From: Euptelea pleiosperma | Taxonomy: Eukaryota; Streptophyta; Magnoliopsida; Ranunculales; Eupteleaceae | Assembly: GCA_035048495.1 (NCBI GenBank) | Contig: CM068541.1 | Location: 3,479,929 to 3,543,928, forward strand | Length of the DNA: 64,000 bases | Reading direction: 5' to 3' | In this document: positions 56,168 to 64,000 of the stretch, in pieces | Position numbering within the stretch: position 1 is the stretch's first letter | How the letters are laid out: each line of letters opens with the position of its first letter | Program-made: the position numbers and the translations under genes | The notes under the pieces: generated by a model | Database searches by the model: none | Told to the model about the DNA's origin: nothing | The model's input: the letters and a program-made list of their open reading frames with translations, nothing else

Positions 56168-58468
56168 CTATGGTGCCATAAGGATCTTCCTAAATTCATG
56201 CCTTTTGTCCGTGAAACAAGCTGAACTAGCCAATGAGGTTATCCACACTTGATCTGATCTTACTGGCTCATCATCTTCATTCCTGTGCCAACTCCAGAAT
56301 GCATGAGTTGAATTCACAATCTTGAGCTCCCCATGACCAAAGCTTGCTTCGCGGAAGACTGACCACTCTGGCGTCGGGTTTTGATATCTGTCAATTCATT
56401 CAAGGTATTTGAGAAAAAGCAGGCCAAGATTATTTCATGAAAGGAAATTCAGATTTTTTTTTTTTTTCCATTCTTTGAAGAAATTGGAAACCCATGTAAG
56501 GTAATTATAGAATCAAGAACACTCCAGGTTATAACAATACATTCATCTTATCATATGTAAGAAACACTAAAATAAACAGCCTTTTCACATTAAAACAAAC
56601 CGCTAGAACCCAAGACATTTTTCCCCCAAGAAAGGCCGTTGTATGTATATATTTGTGTGTGAATCGAGATACTACAAGGCTGCTGCATTTGGACCAGCTA
56701 TTGAGGTATTTACAGATTTTTCATTTAAAGTATCAAGCCTAACAAGACAGTTGTCTATCAAAGAAAAAAGAAATAACAAAAAGAACAGTAGAGGGCTCAG
56801 AAGAACATTACTAACAAATTTAATCTTTTTTTTCAGCTTGCCACCTAAATAACATTAATAAGAAGAAGAAGAAAAATCAAACAAACAAAACACTAATAAA
56901 CTTGGAAGTGTTTTTGCCTGCAAAAACAGATTCTGGAAACCTAGCAAATTCTTAAAATATGATTTGAATATTTGCTTCATCATTACACATCCAAAAAAAT
57001 GGAAAAGAGTGAAAATTTTAATATGGAAATTCAAATAAACTGTAGGTAATGAGAAGAAGCATACTTTCGAGCTAAACCTTCTCTGTTGCCTCCATCACCA
57101 ATAGTTATGTGGACAGCTCCGCAAGGATCCACTTTGCCAGTGTTGACACGTTTCTGCCACTCAACCAACCAGATTATAGTAAACCTAGGACCATTTAAAG
57201 ACAAGAAAAAAGAGGTCAAAGAGCATGTGCTTACCGAACGTTCATAAGCATGTACATGGCCAGCAAGCACGATATCCACTCCAGCAGCATAAAGAAGTGG
57301 CTCCATGGAAGCCATCATGCTGTCCCCTTCACCCTGATGCGCCTTATTGCTATTATACCATGGCACATGGAATAGTGCTAGCAGCCACGGTGTCCTTTTC
57401 CGGTCCACTTTCAAAAGATCGGCCTATAGATCCAAACACAACAGGCAACTCTCTTTATACAACGGAAAGGAAAATTCCTTTCTCTTTCTTTTGCAGCTAA
57501 TAAGTGAGACTATCATGTAAAATAGAAATTAGTTGTTCCAATGAATGGCTGAACTACAATCAATTTTGAAAAATCACCAAAAATATGTAATTTATTACGT
57601 AAAATGAAGAACACAACAGTGCTAATTTATACATGGTTCAAATAATCTAAGAACCACTTTGGAGCTGTTTAACTATTTTAGAAAAGATCTGGCAGCTTCA
57701 AATATTTCCTTGAACAATCTAAATATTCTGGTCTGTTTAACCACTTTGAAATAATCAACTTTATTCCCAAGCATTTAAAAGGAAGCAAAACGAACTAACC
57801 TTCAGCCAGCAATACTGATCTGAGTACTCGTCGTGATCTGCATAGGAACCAAGCATGAGAACATGAACTCCTGCGACTTCGAAAGAGTAATAAAGATTTG
57901 AACTTGATCCACTCTCCTCAAAAGGCATCTTCCACCTGGCATTGTAGGATTCAAACCCAGCTATGAATAATGGAACATTCTCCTTTTCATGGTTCCCTTC
58001 TGTTACCATCCACGGCCTTGTACTTGCAAGTGGCTGCAACAGCTCACCAAATGTGTCCCACCGATGTTGCTGGTAATCAGCATAAGAGAGGTCCCCAGGA
58101 AGCAGGTGGATGTCATATTTGCACTGTCTTATGTGGTCAAGAGTTGATGCAGTCCAGCCTGTCTGACCCAGATCACCGGCCACAGTAAGAGTAATTGGGA
58201 ACTTAGAGGGAGGGGTCTTGAGGTTGAACTCAGGACCTTGTTCTCCACACCGGTAAAAGTAAACTGTGTTATCTTCCAAAGGTCCAATGACGGTGTGGTG
58301 TATCTTTCCTGAGCTATAGAATAAATAGCCGTACGATGTGCTTTCTCCTTGAGATAAAGATGTGTATACTCCAGGTGCTGTACCATATTCAACCACTGAT
58401 GGAGATGATTCATCTTCCGTGGTCCATGTGACACGCATGTGCTTGTCTCCCGCCAAAGAGATGTGAAC
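56168..58468 (-). CDS. Purple acid phosphatase, PAP18/20-22 clade (5' exon missing)
   Basis: Minus-strand exons 57800-58468, 57235-57423, 57065-57153 and 56168-56387 join in frame to 388 residues plus stop. The first opens right after an acceptor with VHISLAGDKHMRVTW, so an upstream exon with signal peptide and about 45 residues must exist. All five metallophosphatase blocks are present: GDLGQ, GDLSYADY, GNHE, ALFHVPWY and GHVHAYER, giving the ligands for the Fe-M2+ centre and the Tyr behind the purple colour. Then CGAVHITIGDGGNREG and FREASFGHGELKIVN. The family hydrolyses phosphate esters, usually in the apoplast or vacuole, often for phosphate scavenging. The short form fits the low-molecular-weight PAP18/20/21/22 clade. 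The coding frame is intact. The missing exon may lie beyond the retroelement at 59400. Confidence 0.9.
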
Positions 58469-59394
58469 CTGCAAAATCCATTTTGTCCTTCCTGTGAAAT
58501 GGATCAAACTAAAAAAATGTTGCAACTGTACAACAATTACAAATGAACCCAAAGCGGTAAATGAAACTGAAAGTCCAAGAAACCAACATGACAAGGTCTA
58601 GATGACCATTCTCTAACATCAACAGCGGCACAACCATCCATAGATAGAAAACAACTATTTCAATTCCCTCCAAGACATGACTTTCCTCATTCATGGCTCA
58701 ATCTTCCAACTGCTTGTATTTAATGGTTGAGGATTTCATTTTAGCAATCAGAAGACCAAAGCTTCTTCTTTTTCCACACTTGCATATCTTAGAGTGAAAC
58801 CGGTCCCTGATATCAATTAGTGGCTATCTCCATATCTTTAGGGGGGAATTGGAGCTATGAAACGAGTAGCTGGAGTTGGCCTAGTCGCGGAGCGCCGCTT
58901 CTGATCCCGAAGACTAAGCCCAGGTCCCATTACAGAGTACCAAAAAGTGTTTAGCGTGTCTATAGGACACGCATACATTATCCGCACCCCTAAAATCAAT
59001 TCGATACCAAACACCCCTACAATGCCAACCCTGATTAAATCGGATACTTGCAACTTAAAATTCATCACCAAGCACTCGTTTTCTACTTGTAATTGAGGTC
59101 TAATACACTCATAACATCGAGAAATAGAACATTCTCTATTAACATCAAGGGACTGGATATGTTTCTAGTATCTAAGGTGACTATGGCAGAGCAAATGTAG
59201 CTCCTACATTGAGTTCACCATCATATGAATTGAATTATACACGCGCGCGCGTGTCTATTTACCTTGTAGTTCAACTAAAATCAAAATAACTCATTCTCAT
59301 TGCTGCATAATCTAATTACTGGAAAACAAGGTTTTTAACGGAGAATTCAATCATGCAGACCAAATTAAAGGATAATCTAAAATATTAACAGATG
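58469..59394. other. Phosphatase intron 1 (or upstream) sequence, no exon found
   Basis: I searched the minus strand for a signal-peptide exon with a donor and found none. It contains an ACGCGCGCGCGTGT tract near 59240 and otherwise unassigned sequence up to the retroelement target site. Confidence 0.45.
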
Positions 59395-59399
59395 ATAGC

Positions 59400-60417
59400 T
59401 GTGGGGGATAAAATCTGTTGACACGTGGACGTATGCGATTGTGCCACGTGTCACATGATTCGACTGACACGTGGTTAGCCGTAAACTGGGAATTGCAAAA
59501 ACTTTACTAGGGGACCTCGGGTACCTCGGACTCCTCGGATCCCATGACGAATGACCTCGGGCACCTCGGAATCCTCGGATCCCATGACGAATGACCTCGG
59601 GTACCTCGGAATCCTCGGATCCCATGACGAATGACCTCGGGTACCTCGGAATCCTCGGATCCCATGACGAATGACCTCGGATACCTCGGACTCCTCGGAT
59701 CCCATGACGAATGACCTCGGGGCCTCGGATACCTCGGATTAGTCGGATTCAACCAACATGTTGAACTCGGGTACCTCGGATTGCTCGGGTACGTCGGACT
59801 CCTCGGATCCCCTGACGAATTGACCTCGGGTACCTCGGGTCCATGAATTATGACCTCGGGTCCTCGGGTACTAATGACTGATTTTGGTATTTGATCTTAT
59901 TTACCTTATTCGGGATCCTCGGAAGTCTCGGATATGATATTCGGTAACCTCGGAAACCTCGGAATTACTTTTAGACTTGAAGAATTATTATCGAAAGACA
60001 CATGGTGAGTTCTTACTGGTCCATATAAAATATCTGCATAAATATCTAGTTTTGAATACTATAAATAGTAGCATTTGCTACAGTAGAGAGGAGGCGATTT
60101 TGGAGATTGAAGCTGGATTATAACTTTTATTCAGAAGACTGACTTAAGCATCGGAGGCTCATTTGGTGGAGTTCCACCACATTGAGTTATTTGCAGGATC
60201 ACTCGGCGGTCTCGGAACCTCACTTCGGACTCCTCGGAATCTGATCTCGGACACCTCGGACTCCTCGGAATCTGACCTCGGATACCTCGGAATCTGACCT
60301 CGGATACCTCGGACTCTGACCTCGGATCTGTCCCGGGACCTCGGATCCAACAGCACAAAGGATATCAAGCCCGTGGAAAAAGCGCGTATTTTGGGGTGTG
60401 TGGATTTATTCCCTACA
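59400..60417 (+). repeat. 5' LTR
   Basis: 1018 bp. It contains three ACGTG/G-box motifs (59419-59475), a 40-bp tandem array in five copies (59513-59718; each unit has ACCTCGG, CTCCTCGGATCCC and ATGACGAATG), a TATA box TATAAATA (60060-60067) and a second CCTCGGA array (60210-60350). Confidence 0.92.
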
Positions 60418-60495
60418 TCTTTTGGCGCCGTCTGTGGGAAAATCGAAGAAGACTTACGCGCTCTCCAGAGCTTGATTAATTTAGACGGATTCAGA

Positions 60496-61875
60496 ATGCC
60501 TCCGCGAAGATTACCTGGGGCTTCTAAGGAAAAGGAAGTGGATGAGGACGTCAGGGCTCAGCCAGAGAATAGTGAGGCTGACGTCCCAGCTCAGACGGGT
60601 TTAGAGAGAATAGCCCAGATGCTAATGGCAGAAATGGCTGCCATGCGAGAAGACATGAAGGAGATCAGAAAAGAGAATGAAGCATTAAAATTACAAGCCT
60701 CGGAAGGCTATCAGAGAGACTCAAGCAAAACTTATCACGAAGAAGAAGCTGGAAAGAAAGAATTAGAGATCAGCTCTAACAGGAGAGAATCACATGCACC
60801 CGGTCGTGAACCGGCAGAAAAGATGGAAACGCAGCCCAACCCTGATCGCTTAGTCACTATGGAGAAAGTAACTGAGATGATCAGGAAAGACAGAGAGAGA
60901 AGGCCAGAACTGGGACAAAAATCGGCAGCTGGAGCATCCAGGGAAGCCCTGAGGATGTTGAGATCTTTGCCATTTTCTGAAGGGATCTTAAGATCGGAGA
61001 TCCCAAAAAGATTTGTACAGCCAAAATTTGAAATGTTCGACGGATCATCAGATCCAGTAGAACACATGCTACATTATAAACAACTCATGGTGCTCTGGGA
61101 GTCACCAATCTATGATGGATTAAGATGTCGACTTTTTCCTGCAAGTCTTAAAGGCCCGGCCCTAACTTGGTTTCACAACCTTGGTCCCGATTCCATACAA
61201 ATCTTCGAAGATTTGGAAGATGCATTCGTACGGCACTATTATCACCAGAGAAAGCAGATGCTAAATGTAACTTCTTTGCTAAGTGTTCGACAGACAGAAA
61301 ATGAATCTCTACGAGATTATCTGACTCGATTCAAGAAAGAGGTTACATTAGTAGACCAGATGGACGAGAAAACTGCCGCATATGCGCTGCAGATCGGGGT
61401 TCTCGCAGGAAGTAGAGCTCACGAAACTCTGGTGATACGAAATTTCTCCCAACTAGAAGATGCTTATCTAGTTATCGAGGAACACATCCGAGTGGACGAA
61501 TCAATTCGGGCCAGGAATGAGGCCCAGAAGAGTCAAGTACAAGAAGTGAAGACTTCAGCTGGGAGAAGCAGTGAGAAACGTGGAGAAAAGAGAAGCAGTA
61601 CCGAATCTGCGAGAAAGGAACCAGAAGAGAAGAAGAAGCAATTCCAGAATAGGGAATATACTCCCCTGACAGCATCTCTATCTGTAATTTTGGAGAGCAT
61701 CAGGGGAAGATCCTTTTACAGACCCCCCAGAAGAACATATGAAGATCGCCCAGAGAGACCATATTGTGCGTATCACAAGGCAAGGGACCATGCAACTGAT
61801 CGATGTTATGCTTTGCAGGGATTTATCCAAGATCTAGTTGATAGAGAAAAAATACCCGGGTACCTTCAAAATTAA
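60496..61875 (+). CDS. Retrotransposon gag polyprotein
   Basis: 459 residues from the first ATG after the primer-binding site (MPPRRLPGAS). An acidic, coiled-coil-prone N-terminus (METQ/MEKV, KEIRKENEALKLQ) precedes the gag core (PF03732 type) at about residues 175-320: PKFEMFDGSSDPVEHMLHY, LFPASLKGPALTWFHNL, FVRHYYHQRKQ, SLLSVRQTENESLRDYLTRF. A basic stretch (KKKQFQNREY) comes next, then a single zinc-knuckle-like motif CAYHKARDHATDRC (C-x2-H-x4-H-x4-C, residues about 424-437). Gag forms the virus-like particle that packages element RNA in the cytoplasm. The frame ends 22 residues after the knuckle, where pol would follow in an autonomous element. No internal stop or frameshift. Confidence 0.88.
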   Translation: MPPRRLPGASKEKEVDEDVRAQPENSEADVPAQTGLERIAQMLMAEMAAMREDMKEIRKENEALKLQASEGYQRDSSKTYHEEEAGKKELEISSNRRESHAPGREPAEKMETQPNPDRLVTMEKVTEMIRKDRERRPELGQKSAAGASREALRMLRSLPFSEGILRSEIPKRFVQPKFEMFDGSSDPVEHMLHYKQLMVLWESPIYDGLRCRLFPASLKGPALTWFHNLGPDSIQIFEDLEDAFVRHYYHQRKQMLNVTSLLSVRQTENESLRDYLTRFKKEVTLVDQMDEKTAAYALQIGVLAGSRAHETLVIRNFSQLEDAYLVIEEHIRVDESIRARNEAQKSQVQEVKTSAGRSSEKRGEKRSSTESARKEPEEKKKQFQNREYTPLTASLSVILESIRGRSFYRPPRRTYEDRPERPYCAYHKARDHATDRCYALQGFIQDLVDREKIPGYLQN

Positions 61876-62440
61876 AACTTTTATACAGGAGACCTGGGGC
61901 GTCATCCTCGGATCCTCTCTCCCAATCCCCTGATAAGAACACAGGGTAGCATTGCCACGATTTATCGCAATCCTGGATCCTCTCTAGGATTGGGAGTCTT
62001 CGGGTCCGGGTTGCCAAGAAGTAGAAAGTTATATCTGAATTCTCCCCCCGCTCCTTGGGAACCTTTTTAAGGAAGTGTTGTCGGCGAACATCCTCAAGGG
62101 AAGGACCTCGGCCCCATATGTCCCTAATACGTTCAAACGAACGTACCATACGCCAAAAATTGGCATTCACCTGACCCGGAGCAACTTTGTAGAAATTTAG
62201 TAGCTCTCGGGCGAAGGGAGTAAGCGGAAGGAGAATACCCGAGAGCAGTTGTCCGACTGTTAGACATGTTACATTTGGATTCGGCAGCGAATGATGGGAA
62301 TAGAGAAGGGAGTTGGGCACATGCTCAAGTTCAATTGACTCGGGTATATGGTATTTTGCTCGGATCTTATCTAGGTCTGGACGAGGCCAAGTTTGGGGAT
62401 CAGCGTGTTTTAAAACGGATTTTAATGATTCTTTTGGCAT
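61823..62440 (-). CDS. Antisense ORF of the retrotransposon (putative gypsy-type transposon domain)
   Basis: 205 residues, MPKESLKSV... to QLDLG, read opposite to gag and overlapping its last 53 bp. The stretch VGQLLSGILLPLTPFARELL, then FYKVAPGQVNANFWRMV, resembles the plant-only PF04195 family ('putative gypsy type transposon'), whose function is unknown. Tat-lineage retroelements carry antisense ORFs in this position. A minus-strand TATA box (62661-62668) lies about 220 bp upstream of the ATG, so it probably has its own promoter. The frame is intact. It is only about half the length of larger PF04195 proteins and may have lost its C-terminus when pol was deleted. Confidence 0.72.
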   Translation of the reverse strand: MPKESLKSVLKHADPQTWPRPDLDKIRAKYHIPESIELEHVPNSLLYSHHSLPNPNVTCLTVGQLLSGILLPLTPFARELLNFYKVAPGQVNANFWRMVRSFERIRDIWGRGPSLEDVRRQHFLKKVPKERGENSDITFYFLATRTRRLPILERIQDCDKSWQCYPVFLSGDWERGSEDDAPGLLYKSFNFEGTRVFFLYQLDLG

Positions 62441-62481
62441 TTTTTAGGAGACTGATGACATCGAATTTACTAAAAAGAAGC

Positions 62482-62640
62482 TTACCTACGAGAGCTGAGA
62501 GCTCCGAGGATTGAAGCCGAGAGGGCCGGGTAAGGTAGCCGAAGGTGCCGAGGAATGTGAAGAATAAGGAGCCGAGATAGCCGAGAGAGCCGAGGTTGCC
62601 GAGAAAGAGAAGCTACAGAAACTGAAAATCCAGAAGATGA
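62482..62640 (-). repeat. CTCGGC-rich leader of the antisense ORF
   Basis: On the minus strand CTCGGC / CTCTCGG motifs repeat about ten times between the TATA box and the antisense ORF. A donor-like CGTAG|GTAAGC lies near 62487, so the leader may be spliced. The theme resembles the CCTCGG hexamers of the LTR. Confidence 0.5.
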
Positions 62641-62660
62641 AAAATGAGACGAGAGCAACC

Positions 62661-62668
62661 TATTTATA
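62661..62668 (-). promoter_or_regulatory. TATA box for the antisense ORF
   Basis: On the minus strand GGTATAAATAGG is a near-ideal plant TATA box, about 220 bp upstream of the antisense ATG. On its upstream side (62725-62840) lie several ACGTG cores (GACACGTGGC, GACACGTGTC, GCACGTGCGG, ACACGTGCGG). Confidence 0.65.
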
Positions 62669-62868
62669 CCCTTGAGAGTAATGATTACACTGACAAAACA
62701 GTGGGTACGGACCAATGGAAGATTGACACGTGGCAAGCATTAAATGCTGCGCAGAGGAGCCGAAGAGACGCAGAACATACCACGCGTCACGTTCTTGGTG
62801 GTGACACGTGTCATCGCACGTGCGGTACACACGTGCGGGAGACACTTGTCATCTCCAAGAGGGGCGAT

Positions 62869-63925
62869 TGTGGGGGATAAAATCTGTTGACACGTGGACG
62901 TATGCGATTGTGCCACGTGTCACATGATTCGACTGACACGTGGTTAGCCGTAAACTGGGAATTGCAAAAACTTTACTAGGGGACCTCGGGTACCTCGGAC
63001 TCCTCGGATCCCATGACGAATGACCTCGGGCACCTCGGAATCCTCGGATCCCATGACGAATGACCTCGGGCACCTCGGAATCCTCGGATCCCATGACGAA
63101 TGACCTCGGGCACCTCGGAATCCTCGGATCCCATGACGAATGACCTCGGGTACCTCGGAATCCTCGGATCCCATGACGAATGACCTCGGGTACCTCGGAC
63201 TCCTCGGATCCCATGACGAATGACCTCGGGGCCTCGGATACCTCGGATTAGTCGGATTCAACCAACATGTTGAACTCGGGTACCTCGGATTGCTCGGGTA
63301 CGTCGGACTCCTCGGATCCCCTGACGAATTGACCTCGGGTACCTCGGGTCCATGAATTATGACCTCGGGTCCTCGGGTACTAATGACTGATTTTTGTATT
63401 TGATCTTATTTACCTTATTCGGGATCCTCGGAAGTCTCGGATATGATATTCGGTAACCTCGGAAACCTCGGAATTACTTTTAGACTTGAAGAATTATTAT
63501 CGAAAGACACATGGTGAGTTCTTACTGGTCCATATAAAATATCTGCATAAATATCTAGTTTTGAATACTATAAATAGTAGCATTTGCTACAGTAGAGAGG
63601 AGGCGATTTTGGAGATTGAAGCTGGATTATAACTTTTATTCAGAAGACTGACTTAAGCATCGGAGGCTCATTTGGTGGAGTTCCACCACATTGAGTTATT
63701 TGCAGGATCACTCGGCGGTCTCGGAACCTCACTTCGAACTCCTCGGAATCTGATCTCGGACACCTCGGACTCCTCGGAATCTGACCTCGGATACCTCGGA
63801 ATCTGACCTCGGATACCTCGGACTCTGACCTCGGATCTGTCCCGGGACCTCGGATCCAACAGCACAAAGGATATCAAGCCCGTGGAAAAGCGCGTATTTT
63901 GGGGTGTGTGGATTTATTCCCTACA
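62869..63925 (+). repeat. 3' LTR
   Basis: 1057 bp. It matches the 5' LTR except that the 40-bp array has six copies instead of five, an A run is one base shorter near 63888, and there are a few substitutions (for example near 63384 and 63736). Confidence 0.92.
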
Positions 63926-63930
63926 ATAGC

Positions 63931-64000
63931 GTTTATAAAAGATTGGCCACTAAAAAAAATCTTTTCTTGGCGCGAACATAACGATCCAAACAGTCCCTCG
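63931..64000. other. Flank of the retroelement, nothing recognised
   Basis: Seventy bases of AT-rich sequence that continue the pre-insertion site (after ATAGC). No exon is visible. Confidence 0.4.

Larger units (their letters stand above)
59400..63925 (+). mobile_element. Complete pol-less LTR retrotransposon (Ty3/gypsy, Tat-like), young
   Basis: A 4526-bp element with two LTRs (59400-60417 and 62869-63925), each starting TGTGGGGGATAAA and ending TTATTCCCTACA. It is flanked by a perfect 5-bp target duplication ATAGC (59395-59399 and 63926-63930). A primer-binding site TGGCGCCGT (60423-60431) lies just inside the left LTR, and a purine tract (62857-62867) just before the right one. It carries gag (+) and an opposing ORF (-), but no protease, reverse transcriptase, RNase H or integrase. 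Outside the tandem array I noticed only about four differences between the LTRs, so the insertion is recent. It must have been moved by an autonomous partner. An extra antisense ORF on the 3' side is known from the Tat lineage (Ogre/Retand/Grande type). Confidence 0.9.

Noticed and set aside
58838..59071. Signal-peptide exon of the phosphatase
   Set aside because: The frame has no leader-like start followed by a phase-0 donor and does not match the expected N-terminus.
59513..59718. CRISPR-like regular array
   Set aside because: The units are contiguous tandem copies without spacers, inside a plant LTR.
59377..59752. Minus-strand frames encoding SEVPEVIRHGIRGFRG-type repeats in the LTR
   Set aside because: The 40-bp units give open frames of repeated peptides in several phases. 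This is low-complexity LTR sequence, not a protein gene.
60131..60368. Minus-strand frames rich in Arg/Ser/Glu in the LTR (also at 63640-63877)
   Set aside because: They arise from the CCTCGGA repeat array and occur identically in both LTRs.
61472..61675. Minus-strand open frame within gag
   Set aside because: It is a shadow of the gag reading frame with no domain or promoter.

Overview
This is nuclear DNA of a flowering plant. The evidence is spliced genes with GT-AG introns, a plant-type initiator tRNA-Met gene, plant-only families (Ole e 1-like, FAR1-related, TOM1, BT1 folate transporter) and a heavy load of LINE, SINE, MITE and Ty3/gypsy-type sequence. The species cannot be fixed from the sequence. 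The long TE-filled introns suggest a medium to large genome.

Layout. 1-2.3 kb: foldback elements, one with a perfect 9-bp target duplication. 2.3-2.65 kb: a tRNA-derived SINE with 15-bp target duplications. 2.87-5.79 kb (+): two-exon Ole e 1-like secreted protein. 8.2-9.65 kb (-): decayed exons of a ferroportin (IREG/SLC40) gene. 10.1-13.0 kb (-): intact FAR1-related (FRS) gene, 668 codons, with a probable 5'UTR intron. 13.2-16.8 kb: dense cluster of foldback MITEs with 9-10-bp target duplications (Mutator-like). 17.07-24.0 kb (+): seven-exon folate/biopterin transporter (FBT4-like, 496 aa), with a 144-bp duplication of the start of exon 3. 24.1-26 kb: LINE remnants. 26.4 kb (-): tRNA-iMet. 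27-29 kb: more MITEs. 29.3-39.4 kb (+): eleven-exon TOM1-like gene (288 aa) with an antisense RTE-type LINE in intron 3. 40-42 kb: foldback elements. 42.04-52.66 kb (-): six-exon Derlin-2-like gene (244 aa); its large introns hold LINE remnants, a probable solo LTR and CCGAAAC-type arrays. 53.2-54.8 kb: foldbacks. 56.17-58.47 kb (-): last four coding exons of a purple acid phosphatase; the signal-peptide exon is not seen. 59.40-63.93 kb: a young, complete but pol-less LTR retrotransposon carrying gag and an antisense ORF.

The cellular genes are housekeeping or membrane-trafficking genes (folate transport, ER-associated degradation, a tonoplast-type TOM1 protein, an acid phosphatase) with no sign of a shared pathway. 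Joined exons keep frame through every junction, so FBT4-like, TOM1-like, Derlin, FRS and Ole e 1-like look functional. The most unusual material is mobile: the gag plus antisense-ORF retroelement with its own antisense TATA box and G-box cluster, and the series of Mutator-like foldback MITEs beside a gene of the Mutator-derived FAR1 family.
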